Positions 5,876 to 13,614 are shown, counted from the first letter of the stretch. The stretch: 21,515 nucleotides of DNA from JBCBSP01 sp964550935 (GCA_964550935.1 CAZKBB010000049.1:1-21515); one strand, 5' to 3'. Translations and numbers: made by a program. The notes: a model not told the origin generated them from the letters alone.

Positions 5876-8074
5876 TTACGCCGCGGCCGGCTCCTGGCTG
5901 AAGCGGGCGTAGAAGGTGTCGTTCGTCTTGGCCATGTCGCGCAGAAGCTCAGGCACCTCGAAGGGTTTGCCGTACTTCACCTTCAGCGCGTCGGCGCGTT
6001 CGACGAACTTCGCCGCGCCCACCGTGTCGATGAAGGACAGAACCCCGCCGGTGAAGGGCGCGAAGCCCCAGCCGAGGATGGAGCCCACATCGGCCTCGCG
6101 CGGGTCGGAGACGATGGTCTCCTCCATGGTGCGGGCCGCCTCGATCGCCTGGGCGTAGAGGATGCGGTCCTTGATCTCGTCGACCGACGGCTGCTCGTCG
6201 AGCAGCTTTCCGTTCGGGGCGAACTGGTCGAGTTCATCCCAAAGCCGCTTGCCCTCGTCGGAGTAGACGTAGAAGCCCTTGCCGTTCTTCCGCCCGTAGC
6301 GGCCGAGCTCATACATCTTCTCGATGACCTCAGCGTTCGGGGTGTCCTCGAATGCGTCGCCGAGATCCTTCTTGGTCTGCTGCAGCACCTTGTAGCCGAG
6401 GTCGATCGCGACCTCGTCCTGCAGAGAAAGCGGGCCGACGGGCATGCCGGCGATCTTCGCCGCGTTCTCGATCAGGGCCGGCTTCACGCCCTCGGTGAGC
6501 ATGTACATGCCCTGCTCGATATAGCGCATGACGCAGCGGTTGGCGTAGAAGCCGCGCGTGTCGGCGACCACGATCGGGGTCTTCTTGATCTTGGTGACGA
6601 AGTCGATCGCGCGGCTGACCGCGTGGTCGTTCGTCTTCTCGCCCACGATCAGCTCGACGAGGTTCATCTTCTCCACCGGGGAGAAGAAGTGGATGCCGAT
6701 ATATTGCTCGGGCCGCTTGGAGGCCTCTGCCAGCGAGGTGATCGGGATCGTCGAGGTGTTCGAGCCGAAGATCGCGCCTTCGGGCATCTCGGCCTCGGCC
6801 ATCTCGGTGACCTTGTGCTTTAGCTCGGAGTTCTCGAACACCGCCTCGACGACGAGATCGACGTCCTTCAGGAGCCCGTAATCGGTCGTTGCGGTGATGA
6901 GCCCGCCGAGCTTGTCGGCCTTGTCCTGGGTGAGCTTGCCGCGCTTGACGCCCTTGGCGAAGTGGTCGAGCGCGTGCTGCTTGCCCTTGTCGGCGCCGTC
7001 CTGATCCTTGTCGATCACGACGACTTCGATGCCGGCCTGGGCCGCCACGGTGGTGATGCCCGCGCCCATGAAGCCGCCGCCGCCGATCACGCCGATCTTC
7101 TTGATCTCGCCCTTCTCCTCGCCCTTGGGTCGGCGACCGCCCTTGTCGAGCGACTGTTTCGACAGGAAGAGCGAACGGATCATGTTCCGGCTCTCAGGGC
7201 GCATCAGGAGCTTGGTGAAGTAGCGGCTCTCGATGCGAAGCCCTGCGTCGATGGGGACCTGCAGCCCCTCATAGACGCACGACAGGATGTAGCGCTGGGC
7301 CGGATAGTTGCCGTAGGTCTCCTTCAGGAGCATCGGCGAGGCGCCGCCGAACACCTGCATGCCGGCCGGGTGATAGGGCCCGCCGCCGGGGATCTTGAAC
7401 TTGTCCTGATCCCAGGGCTGCTTCGCGCCCATGGGATCGGCCTTCACCATGTCCTTGGCCTTCTGGACGATCTGGTCGAGCGGGGCGATCTCGTGGACGA
7501 CGCCCTGCTCCTTGGCCTTGGCCGCATCCAGCTGCTTGCCCTGCAGCATGATCGGCGCGGCGTTCATCACCCCGATCAGGCGCGGCAGGCGCTGGGTGCC
7601 CCCGCCGCCGGGCAGGACCCCCACCATCGCTTCGGGCAGGCCCAGCTTGGCGCCGGCGTCCTCGGCCATGACGCGGTAGTGGCAGGCCAGCGTGATCTCG
7701 AACCCGCCGCCGAGCGCCAGGCCGTTGATGGCCGCCGCGATCGGCTTGCCGCAGGTCTCCAGCTCGCGCAGCGTGGAGTTCAGCGTGTAGGCGGTCTCGA
7801 ACAGGGCCGACTTGGCCTCGTCTTCGGACTTGTCTTCGAGCGCGCCCATGCCGCCGCCGAGCTCTGAGAGATCGGCCCCGGCGCAGAACGCCTTCTTGCC
7901 AGAGGTGATGACCGCGCCCTTGATCTGGTCGTCGGAGGCGATCTTTTCGGCCAGCTCGCTCATCTCCGTCATGACCGCGTTGGAAAGCACGTTCATGGAG
8001 ACGTTCGGCGAGTCGAAGGTGATCAGCGCGACGCCGTCGCCGTCGACATCGAATTTGAAGTGCGTGTAGCTCAT
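5876..8074 (-). CDS. fadJ: Bifunctional enoyl-CoA hydratase / 3-hydroxyacyl-CoA dehydrogenase (FadJ/FadB alpha-subunit type)
   Basis: Carries out the second and third steps of beta-oxidation: hydration of trans-2-enoyl-CoA, then NAD-dependent oxidation of L-3-hydroxyacyl-CoA. The protein has 732 residues. The N-terminal crotonase domain (about 1-195) has AFCAGAD (62-68) for the oxyanion hole and acid residues E126 (GGGFE) and E148 (LPEAMVG). The NAD-binding domain starts at KKIGVIGGGGFMGAG (325-339). Its dehydrogenase site shows HFFSP with H462 and the partner E474. A C-terminal 3HCDH helical domain follows. The start at 8072-8074 (MSYTHFKFDVDG) has AAGGGA upstream; a longer frame from 8119 lacks homology and runs into a hairpin. 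It is the last gene of the operon, after the thiolase that takes its product. Whether it acts as FadB- or FadJ-type is uncertain. Confidence 0.95.
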   Translation of the reverse strand: MSYTHFKFDVDGDGVALITFDSPNVSMNVLSNAVMTEMSELAEKIASDDQIKGAVITSGKKAFCAGADLSELGGGMGALEDKSEDEAKSALFETAYTLNSTLRELETCGKPIAAAINGLALGGGFEITLACHYRVMAEDAGAKLGLPEAMVGVLPGGGGTQRLPRLIGVMNAAPIMLQGKQLDAAKAKEQGVVHEIAPLDQIVQKAKDMVKADPMGAKQPWDQDKFKIPGGGPYHPAGMQVFGGASPMLLKETYGNYPAQRYILSCVYEGLQVPIDAGLRIESRYFTKLLMRPESRNMIRSLFLSKQSLDKGGRRPKGEEKGEIKKIGVIGGGGFMGAGITTVAAQAGIEVVVIDKDQDGADKGKQHALDHFAKGVKRGKLTQDKADKLGGLITATTDYGLLKDVDLVVEAVFENSELKHKVTEMAEAEMPEGAIFGSNTSTIPITSLAEASKRPEQYIGIHFFSPVEKMNLVELIVGEKTNDHAVSRAIDFVTKIKKTPIVVADTRGFYANRCVMRYIEQGMYMLTEGVKPALIENAAKIAGMPVGPLSLQDEVAIDLGYKVLQQTKKDLGDAFEDTPNAEVIEKMYELGRYGRKNGKGFYVYSDEGKRLWDELDQFAPNGKLLDEQPSVDEIKDRILYAQAIEAARTMEETIVSDPREADVGSILGWGFAPFTGGVLSFIDTVGAAKFVERADALKVKYGKPFEVPELLRDMAKTNDTFYARFSQEPAAA

Positions 8075-8092
8075 TGGTTCTGTCCCTTTTCG

Positions 8093-8143
8093 CGTCATCC
8101 GCCCGGAGCGCTCGCGCATCGCGCGTGTGCGCCCGGGATGACG
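8093..8143. repeat. Imperfect long hairpin between fadA and fadJ
   Basis: CGTCATCC (8093-8100) pairs with GGATGACG (8136-8143). The intervening bases continue an imperfect stem: GCGCTCGCGC against GCGCGTGTGC, with one G-U pair and one mismatch. It lies in the 82-base gap between two operon genes, 18 bases upstream of fadJ. A REP-like element, or a structure that tunes mRNA stability or relative expression, is possible. Confidence 0.5.
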
Positions 8144-8156
8144 GCTGCCGTCGTTC

Positions 8157-9365
8157 CTAGAGGCGCTCGATGATCGTGGCGGTGCCCATGCCGCCGCCGA
8201 CGCACAGCGTGGCGAGGCCGACGCCCTTGCCGGTGCGCTCCAGCTCGTCGAGCAGCGTGCCCAGGATCATCGCGCCGGTCGCGCCGAGCGGGTGGCCCAT
8301 GGCGATCGCGCCGCCGTTCACGTTGGTCTGATCGTGATCCACGCCCAGATCCTCCATGAAGCGCAGCACCACCGCGGCGAAGGCCTCGTTCATCTCGAAC
8401 AGGTCGACGTCGCCAGGCTCCATGCCGGCCTTCTTCAGCGCCTTGCGCGCGCTCGGCGCAGGGCCGGTCAGCATGATGGTCGGTTCGGACCCGATGGACG
8501 CCATGGAGCGGATGCGCGCGCGGGGTTTGAGGCCCAGCTTCTCGCCCATCTCTTTGGAGCCGACGAGAATGGCGGCCGCCCCGTCCACGATGCCCGACGA
8601 GTTGCCGGCGTGGTGGACGAAGTCGATGCGCTCCACCTCGGGATATTTCTGGATCGCGACCTGGTCGAGGCCGACGAACGCGGCGAGGTCCTTGAAGGAG
8701 GGCTTCAGGCCGGCGAGCGACTGCATGTCGGTCTCCGGGCGCATGTGCTCGTCGCGATCAAGCTGGGTCAGGCCCAGCTGGTTCTTTACCGGCACCACCG
8801 ACTTGGAGAAATAGCCCTCGTCCCAGGCCTTCTTCGCGCGGCGCTGGGACTCCATCGCATAAGCGTCCACGTCGTCGCGGGAATAGCCGTATTTCGACGC
8901 GATGAGATCGGCCGAGATGCCCTGGGGCACGAAGTAATGGTCGAAGGCCATCTCCGGGTCGACGACCATGGCGCCGCCGTCAGAGCCCATGGGCACGCGG
9001 CTCATGGCCTCAACACCGCCGCCGATCGCCATGTCGGCTTCCCCGCTCATCACCTTCGCCGCGGCGAGGTTGGTGGCTTCCAGGCCGGACGCGCAGAAGC
9101 GGTTCACCTGAAAGCCCGAGGCGGTCTCGGCGTAGCCCGCGTTGAGCGCCGCGGCGCGGGCGATGTTCGCGCCCTGCTCGCCGACCGGCGAGACGCAGCC
9201 CAGCACAACGTCGTCGACGTATTGCGTGTCGAGAGTGTTGCGCTCGGCGATCGCTTCAAGCTGCTGGGTGGCCAGCTGCAGCGCGGTCACCTCATGCAGC
9301 GATCCGTTCTTCTTGCCCTTGCCGCGAGGCGTGCGGCAGGCGTCGTAGATATAGGCGTCGGTCAT
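8157..9365 (-). CDS. fadA: Acetyl-CoA C-acyltransferase (3-ketoacyl-CoA thiolase)
   Basis: Performs the last step of beta-oxidation, cleaving 3-ketoacyl-CoA with CoA to release acetyl-CoA. The 402-residue length suits the thiolase family. The nucleophile is C91 in NRFCASGLEA. The NEAF motif lies before the active-site histidine H358 in GGAIAMGHPLGATG, and the acid/base cysteine C388 is in LCVGGGMG, so the catalytic set is complete. The start ATG (9365-9363) overlaps the stop of the upstream DUF559 gene as ATGA. Its ribosome-binding site GGGAGG lies inside the last codons of that gene, which implies translational coupling. It is followed by fadJ after a hairpin. A degradative thiolase is favoured over a biosynthetic acetoacetyl-CoA thiolase by the operon context. 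Confidence 0.94.
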   Translation of the reverse strand: MTDAYIYDACRTPRGKGKKNGSLHEVTALQLATQQLEAIAERNTLDTQYVDDVVLGCVSPVGEQGANIARAAALNAGYAETASGFQVNRFCASGLEATNLAAAKVMSGEADMAIGGGVEAMSRVPMGSDGGAMVVDPEMAFDHYFVPQGISADLIASKYGYSRDDVDAYAMESQRRAKKAWDEGYFSKSVVPVKNQLGLTQLDRDEHMRPETDMQSLAGLKPSFKDLAAFVGLDQVAIQKYPEVERIDFVHHAGNSSGIVDGAAAILVGSKEMGEKLGLKPRARIRSMASIGSEPTIMLTGPAPSARKALKKAGMEPGDVDLFEMNEAFAAVVLRFMEDLGVDHDQTNVNGGAIAMGHPLGATGAMILGTLLDELERTGKGVGLATLCVGGGMGTATIIERL

Positions 9366-9877
9366 TGCGGGATCCTCCCGTTGGCGGGGTGAGTGTTCAT
9401 TACGCCCCCTCCGTCGGCTTCGCCGACACCTCCCCCGTGAACGGGGGAGGACATCTCGAAGGTCTCAGCCGATGTCTCCCCCCGCGTGCGGGGGGCTTGA
9501 GCCGCAGAGCGGATCGAGGCCGAAGGGCGAAGGGGGGCGAGCGACGCGGCGATCAAGCGCACCACGCCGTCTAGATTCTCGTAAACATCCAAGTTGCCGA
9601 CCCGCAGGACCCTGAAGCCCTGCCGGGCCAGAAAGGCCGACCGTTCGCGGTCATGCTCGATCTCGTGGCGTTCGCCGTGCGTCGCGCCGTCCACTTCGAC
9701 GACGAGCTTCGCCTCCACGCAGGCGAAGTCGGCGACGTAGGGTCCGACCGGATGCTGACGGCGGAAGCGCCAGCCGTCCAGCGCCCGGCCCTTCAACGCG
9801 GTCCAAAGCACCGTTTCGGCCTTGGTCATCGAGCGACGAAGGCGCTTGGCGTGCGCTTGGGCCCGACGGTCACGCAT
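9362..9877 (-). CDS. DUF559 / Vsr-like PD-(D/E)XK endonuclease-domain protein with repeat-derived tail
   Basis: A 171-residue protein. Residues about 15-112 form a complete DUF559 domain of the very-short-patch-repair-like nuclease superfamily: MTKAETVLWTALKGR with E21, PYVADFACVEAKLVVEVDG with D50, E61 and D63 as the PD-(D/E)XK-type acidic set, and GFRVLRVGNLDVYENLDGVV. Family members are usually about 110-130 residues. The extra C-terminal segment (about 112-158) is encoded by a copy of the 141-bp repeat and is Gly/Pro/Ser-rich. The start at 9875-9877 (MRDRRAQAHAKRLRRSM) excludes a longer frame that only translates the second repeat. Its stop overlaps the thiolase start. Nuclease activity is inferred from motifs; the biological role in a fatty-acid operon is unknown, and a mobile or selfish origin is likely. 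Confidence 0.85.
   Translation of the reverse strand: MRDRRAQAHAKRLRRSMTKAETVLWTALKGRALDGWRFRRQHPVGPYVADFACVEAKLVVEVDGATHGERHEIEHDRERSAFLARQGFRVLRVGNLDVYENLDGVVRLIAASLAPLRPSASIRSAAQAPRTRGETSAETFEMSSPVHGGGVGEADGGGVMNTHPANGRIPQ
9403..9543. repeat. 141-bp structured direct repeat, copy 1 (within the DUF559 3' end)
   Basis: Identical to 9881-10021 except for one base (G at 9507 against A at 9985), with an offset of 478 bases. It contains three clear hairpins: GTCGGC-TTC-GCCGAC, CCTCCCCCG-TGAA-CGGGGGAGG, and CCCCCCG-CGTG-CGGGGGG. A GACATC/GATGTC pair lies between the last two. The ends are weakly inverted (CGCCCC at the left, GGGGCG at the right). This copy is translated as the tail of the DUF559 protein. 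Confidence 0.93.
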
Positions 9878-9880
9878 GCC

Positions 9881-10021
9881 CGCCCCCTCCGTCGGCTTCG
9901 CCGACACCTCCCCCGTGAACGGGGGAGGACATCTCGAAGGTCTCAGCCGATGTCTCCCCCCGCGTGCGGGGGGCTTGAGCCGCAAAGCGGATCGAGGCCG
10001 AAGGGCGAAGGGGGGCGAGCG
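9881..10021. repeat. 141-bp structured direct repeat, copy 2 (upstream of the DUF559 gene)
   Basis: Second copy of the hairpin-rich repeat, in the same orientation as copy 1. It fills nearly all of the gap between the LCAD-like gene stop and the DUF559 start. The two copies flank the nuclease domain exactly, so the module runs repeat, gene, repeat. This copy appears non-coding, because the frame open through it lacks family homology before the DUF559 start. Confidence 0.93.
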
Positions 10022-10030
10022 GAGCGGTCA

Positions 10031-11197
10031 TCAGAGCGTGCGGGCGATCAAGAGTTTCATGATCTCGTTCGTGCCGCCGTAGATGCGTTGGACGCGGGCG
10101 TCACGGAACATGCGCGCGATGGGATACTCGTTCATGTAGCCGTAGCCGCCGTGCAGCTGGACGCACTCGTCGATCAACGCGCACTGCTCGTCGGTGACCC
10201 AGTATTTCGCCATGGATGCGGTGGCCGCGTCGAGCTTGTTCTCGAGCAGAAGCTCGGAGCAGTGCTGGCAGAACACTTCGGCGATCGTGGCCTTGGTCTT
10301 CAGCTCGGCGAGCTTGAACTGGGTGTTCTGGAAGCCGATCACCGGCTTGCCGAAGGCGGTGCGCTCCTTGACGTAGGCGATCGTGTCGGCGAGGGCGCGC
10401 TTCATCATGCCCACGCCCTGCACCGCGATCTGAAGGCGCTCCTGGGGCAGCTGCTCCATCAGCTGGATGAAGCCCTGGCCCTCGTCCTGACCCAGAAGGG
10501 CCTCGGCGGGCACCCACATGTCCTCGAAGAACAGCTCAGCGGTGTCCTGGGCCTTCATCCCGACCTTGTCGAGATTGCGCCCGCGCCGGAAGCCTTCGAC
10601 GCCGTCGGTCTCGACCAGGAAGAGCGAGGTGCCCTTCGCGCCGCCCTTGGGGTCGGTCTTGGCCACCACCACGATCAGGTTCGCGGTACCGCCATTGGTG
10701 ATGAAGGTCTTCGAGCCGTTGATCCGATAGCCGTTGCCGTCCTTGACTGCGGTGGTCTTGATGCCCTGAAGGTCGGAGCCGGCGGCCGGTTCGGACATGG
10801 CGATGGCGCCGACATACTCGCCCGAGACCATCTTGGGCAGGATGCGCTGCTTTTGCTCCTCGGAGCCGTAATGCCACAGATACGGCGCGACGATGGAGTT
10901 GTGCAGGCTCGCGCCCCAGCCCTCCACGCCCATTTCGGAGGCGGCCATGTGGAACACATAGTCGTGGCGCCAGTCGCCGCCCGCGCCGCCGTATTCCTCC
11001 GGACAGGCCGGGCACAAAAGCCCCGCCTCGCCGGCCTTGGTCCAGACGTCGCGGTCCACGACGCCTTCCTTCTCCCAGCGGTCATTGTGGGGCAGGCATT
11101 GCTTCTCGATGAAGCCGCGCACGGCGTCTTCGAAGATGTTCACGTCTTCCTGGTCAAGCCAGGCCGGGCGCGGCGTGCCCAAAATCTGCGCGGTCAT
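10031..11197 (-). CDS. Acyl-CoA dehydrogenase, long-chain (LCAD)-like
   Basis: An FAD enzyme that introduces the trans-2 double bond into acyl-CoA, the first step of beta-oxidation. It has 388 residues, with the N-terminal helical domain, the middle beta domain (AMSEPAAGSDLQGIKTTA, FITNGG) and the C-terminal helical domain (QLHGGYGYMNEYPIAR). The C-terminal motif reads IYGGTNEIMK, so the Glu of the MCAD-type YEGT is absent. The alternative catalytic base used by LCAD and isovaleryl-CoA dehydrogenases is available as E253 in QLPQERLQIA. The whole C-terminal half resembles mammalian LCAD. The start at 11195-11197 has GGAGGA upstream. It lies between another acyl-CoA dehydrogenase and the DUF559 module. 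Chain-length preference cannot be read from sequence. Confidence 0.93.
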   Translation of the reverse strand: MTAQILGTPRPAWLDQEDVNIFEDAVRGFIEKQCLPHNDRWEKEGVVDRDVWTKAGEAGLLCPACPEEYGGAGGDWRHDYVFHMAASEMGVEGWGASLHNSIVAPYLWHYGSEEQKQRILPKMVSGEYVGAIAMSEPAAGSDLQGIKTTAVKDGNGYRINGSKTFITNGGTANLIVVVAKTDPKGGAKGTSLFLVETDGVEGFRRGRNLDKVGMKAQDTAELFFEDMWVPAEALLGQDEGQGFIQLMEQLPQERLQIAVQGVGMMKRALADTIAYVKERTAFGKPVIGFQNTQFKLAELKTKATIAEVFCQHCSELLLENKLDAATASMAKYWVTDEQCALIDECVQLHGGYGYMNEYPIARMFRDARVQRIYGGTNEIMKLLIARTL

Positions 11198-11229
11198 GGC
11201 GCGTCTCCTCCCATGGTCGTCTTTTATAC

Positions 11230-11267
11230 CGACAGCCCCCGCCGGCGCGGGACCGGCGGGGGCGTCG
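11230..11267. repeat. Perfect 11-bp intercistronic hairpin between the two acyl-CoA dehydrogenase genes
   Basis: GCCCCCGCCGG (11235-11245) and CCGGCGGGGGC (11253-11263) form a perfect stem with a 7-base loop. It is extended by CGAC/GTCG (11230-11233 with 11264-11267) across a one-base bulge. On the - strand it starts 6 bases after the upstream gene stop and lacks a U-run. A processing or stability element, or partial terminator, inside the operon is more likely than a full stop. Confidence 0.6.
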
Positions 11268-11272
11268 TCTGT

Positions 11273-13060
11273 TTAGAACGCTTCGGCGTCGAGGCTCATC
11301 AGCGTCTCCGCCCCGCTCTCCACGCGCGCCAGGTGCGCGTCGGCCTGGGGCAGCCAGCGCTCGACGAAGTATTTCGCGGTGGTCAGCTTGGAGGCGTAGA
11401 CCGGATCGTCGGCGCCGTCCGCGATGTGGGTCTGCGCGGTCTTGGCCATGCGCGCCCACATGTAGGCGAAACAGGTCAGGCCGAAGAGGTGCATGTAGTC
11501 GGTCGAGGCCGCGCCGGCGTTGTCGAAGTTCTCAAGCCCCTTCTCCACGAGCCAGTTGGTGGCGCGCTGGAGCTTGGCCTTAACCTCGGCGAGCCCGTCC
11601 ACGTAGGGCTTCAGCTCGGCGTCGCCGCTGTTTTCCTCCACGAAGGAGTCCAGTTCGGCGAAGAAGGTGTTGATCGGGCGCATGCCGTTCATGGCGAGCT
11701 TTCGGCCGACCAGGTCGAGCGCCTGGATGCCGTTCGTGCCCTCGTAGATCAGCGTGATGCGCGCATCGCGCAGCAGCTGCTCCACGCCCCACTCGCGGGT
11801 GAAGCCTGAGCCGCCGTGGACCTGGAGCGCGTTGGAGACGCTCTCATAGCCCTTGTCGGTTAGATAGCCTTTGATCACCGGGGTGAGCAGCGCCATGTAA
11901 TCGCCCGCCCTGGTCCGGGTCTCATCGTCCTCGGCCTTGTGCTCCAGATCGCCCTGCAGCGCGGTCCAGAAGGTCAGCGCGCGCGCGCCCTCCACAAACA
12001 CCTTCTGGTCCATCAGCATGCGGCGCACGTCCGGGTGGACGATAATCGGGTCGGCGGGGCCGTCGGCGTTCTTCGGCCCGGTCAGGGCGCGGCCCTGGAG
12101 CCGGTCTTTGGCGAATGCGAGCGAGTACTGGTAGGCGGTCTCGGCCAGTCCCAGGCCCTGCAGGCCGACGCCGAGGCGGGCCTCGTTCATCATGATGAAC
12201 ATCGTCTTGAGGCCCTTGTTCTCCTCGCCGACGAGCCAGCCCTTCGCGCCGTCATAGTTCATGACGCAGGTCGCGTTGCCGTGGATGCCCATCTTCTCTT
12301 CCAGCCCGCCGCACTGCAGCGCGTTGCGCTCGCCCGGCTCGCCGTTCTCGTCGAGAATGAATTTCGGCACCACGAACAGAGAAATCCCCCTCACCCCGGC
12401 CGGCGCGCCTTCGATCCGCGCGAGCACGAGGTGGATGATGTTGCCGGACATGTCGTGCTCGCCGGCCGAGATCCAGATCTTCTGGCCGGTGATATGGTAG
12501 CCGCCGTCTCCGTTCGGGACGGCCTTGGTGCGCAGCATGCCGAGATCGGTGCCGCAGTGCGGCTCGGTCAGGTTCATGGTGCCCGACCATTCCCCCGAAA
12601 TCATCTTGGGCAGGTAGAGCTGCTTCTGCTCTTCAGAGCCGCCGATCAACAGCGCGTGCACAGCGCCCCCGGTCAGGCCCGGATACATGCCGAAAGCCAT
12701 GTTCGCGGAGGTGACCATCTCGTTGAAGGCCAGGTTCAGATAGGCCGGAAGGCCCTGGCCGCCGTACTGGGGATCGGCCGAGAGCGCGGTCCAGCCGCCT
12801 TCGGTCATCTGCTTGTAGGCGTCCTTGAACCCGGTCGGGGTCGCGACCTCGCCGTCCTTCAGCGTGCAGCCCTCCCGGTCGCCCACGTGATTGAGCGGGT
12901 GGAGGACGTTCTCACAGAACTTGCCGCCTTCCTCGAGCACCGCGTCGACGATGTCTTCGGAGGCGTCGGCGAAGCCGGGCAGATTGCCGTACTGATAGAC
13001 GTTGAGGAGATCCTTCAGGACGAAGGTCTGATCACGGCGGGGGGCGGCGTAAGCGGGCAT
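11273..13060 (-). CDS. Acyl-CoA dehydrogenase, DmdC/FadE5-like with extended C-terminal domain
   Basis: A 595-residue FAD acyl-CoA dehydrogenase of the long type, related to 3-methylmercaptopropionyl-CoA dehydrogenase (DmdC) and mycobacterial FadE5. Visible signatures are the extended N-terminal helices, NLTEPHCGTDLGMLRTKA and KIWISAGEHD in the FAD/beta domain, QVHGGSGFTREWGVEQLLRDARI, and the catalytic base E440 in IYEGTNGIQALDL. A C-terminal helical extension of about 130 residues follows (acyl-CoA dehydrogenase C-terminal domain). The start at 13058-13060 (MPAYAAPRRDQTF) has GGAGA upstream and matches the family N-terminus. It is the first enzyme gene after the MerR regulator, 53 bases downstream. 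A broad fatty acyl-CoA role is favoured over DMSP metabolism because of its neighbours. Confidence 0.93.
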   Translation of the reverse strand: MPAYAAPRRDQTFVLKDLLNVYQYGNLPGFADASEDIVDAVLEEGGKFCENVLHPLNHVGDREGCTLKDGEVATPTGFKDAYKQMTEGGWTALSADPQYGGQGLPAYLNLAFNEMVTSANMAFGMYPGLTGGAVHALLIGGSEEQKQLYLPKMISGEWSGTMNLTEPHCGTDLGMLRTKAVPNGDGGYHITGQKIWISAGEHDMSGNIIHLVLARIEGAPAGVRGISLFVVPKFILDENGEPGERNALQCGGLEEKMGIHGNATCVMNYDGAKGWLVGEENKGLKTMFIMMNEARLGVGLQGLGLAETAYQYSLAFAKDRLQGRALTGPKNADGPADPIIVHPDVRRMLMDQKVFVEGARALTFWTALQGDLEHKAEDDETRTRAGDYMALLTPVIKGYLTDKGYESVSNALQVHGGSGFTREWGVEQLLRDARITLIYEGTNGIQALDLVGRKLAMNGMRPINTFFAELDSFVEENSGDAELKPYVDGLAEVKAKLQRATNWLVEKGLENFDNAGAASTDYMHLFGLTCFAYMWARMAKTAQTHIADGADDPVYASKLTTAKYFVERWLPQADAHLARVESGAETLMSLDAEAF

Positions 13061-13113
13061 GTCGGTCTCCGTTCAGGAACGGTTGGCGTGGGATGGGTTC
13101 AAAGGCGGTTCGG

Positions 13114-13602
13114 TCAGGGCTCGTCGCTGGTCGCCCCGGACCATTGGGTCAGGCGCGCCGCCGCGAGCGCCTCGAAGGCGCGCGCGCGACGCTTGATGTC
13201 TTCAGGAGGATCGCGATCGGCCAGGCGCTCCTCGATCCAGCGGCAGCCGGCCTCCAGCTCGCCGATCGAGGCGTCGATATCGTCGCGCTGGCGCTCCAGC
13301 TGGGCCACGCGGTCGCGAAACCGCTCCAGCGCACGCTCCAGATGAACCCGGCCGCTCTTGTCGAGCGCCTCCAGGTCCAGCATCTCCTTGATCTCGTCGA
13401 GGGAGAAGCCGACGCGCTTGCCGCGCAGGATCAGCGCGAGACGCGCCCGGTCGGCGGCGGAGTAGAGCCGTGTGGCCCCGCGACGGTGCGGCGTGATCAG
13501 GCCCTTCTGTTCGTAAAAGCGCAGCGTGCGCGCGGTCAGGCCGAAGGTTTCGGCGAGATCGCGGATCGTGAACTCCGCATCGTGGGGCGCTGGCTCGACC
13601 AT
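13114..13602 (-). CDS. MerR-family regulator, LiuR-like, of the beta-oxidation operon
   Basis: A 162-residue MerR-type regulator. The N-terminal winged helix is FTIRDLAETFGLTARTLRFYEQKGLI (residues 11-36), followed by GATRLYSAADRARL and GFSLDEIKEML. A dimerising coiled coil spans about 82-130. There is a single cysteine (C120), so a metal- or thiol-sensing role is unlikely. Known MerR regulators adjacent to fatty-acid and branched-chain amino-acid catabolism genes in Proteobacteria (LiuR group) have this size and context. It is the first gene of the - strand operon, and a palindromic operator lies in its own promoter. Autoregulation of merR plus the downstream fad genes is therefore likely. 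The inducer, perhaps an acyl-CoA, is inference. Confidence 0.88.
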   Translation of the reverse strand: MVEPAPHDAEFTIRDLAETFGLTARTLRFYEQKGLITPHRRGATRLYSAADRARLALILRGKRVGFSLDEIKEMLDLEALDKSGRVHLERALERFRDRVAQLERQRDDIDASIGELEAGCRWIEERLADRDPPEDIKRRARAFEALAAARLTQWSGATSDEP

Positions 13603-13614
13603 GACGCGCCAGAA

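Noticed and set aside
8075..8119. Upstream fadJ start at 8119
   Set aside because: The added residues are outside the crotonase homology and overlap the intercistronic hairpin; the ATG at 8074 has a suitable ribosome-binding site.
9878..9985. Longer DUF559 protein starting at 9985
   Set aside because: The extra 36 residues are a translation of repeat copy 2 in a frame different from copy 1 and show no family similarity.
9403..10021. CRISPR or tandem-repeat array
   Set aside because: Only two long copies, each 141 bp, separated by a coding region; no short regularly spaced units.
9653..11809. 718-codon open frame on the + strand
   Set aside because: Antisense to the DUF559, LCAD-like and DmdC-like genes, with His/Leu/Gly-rich composition typical of GC-rich antisense frames and no recognisable domain.
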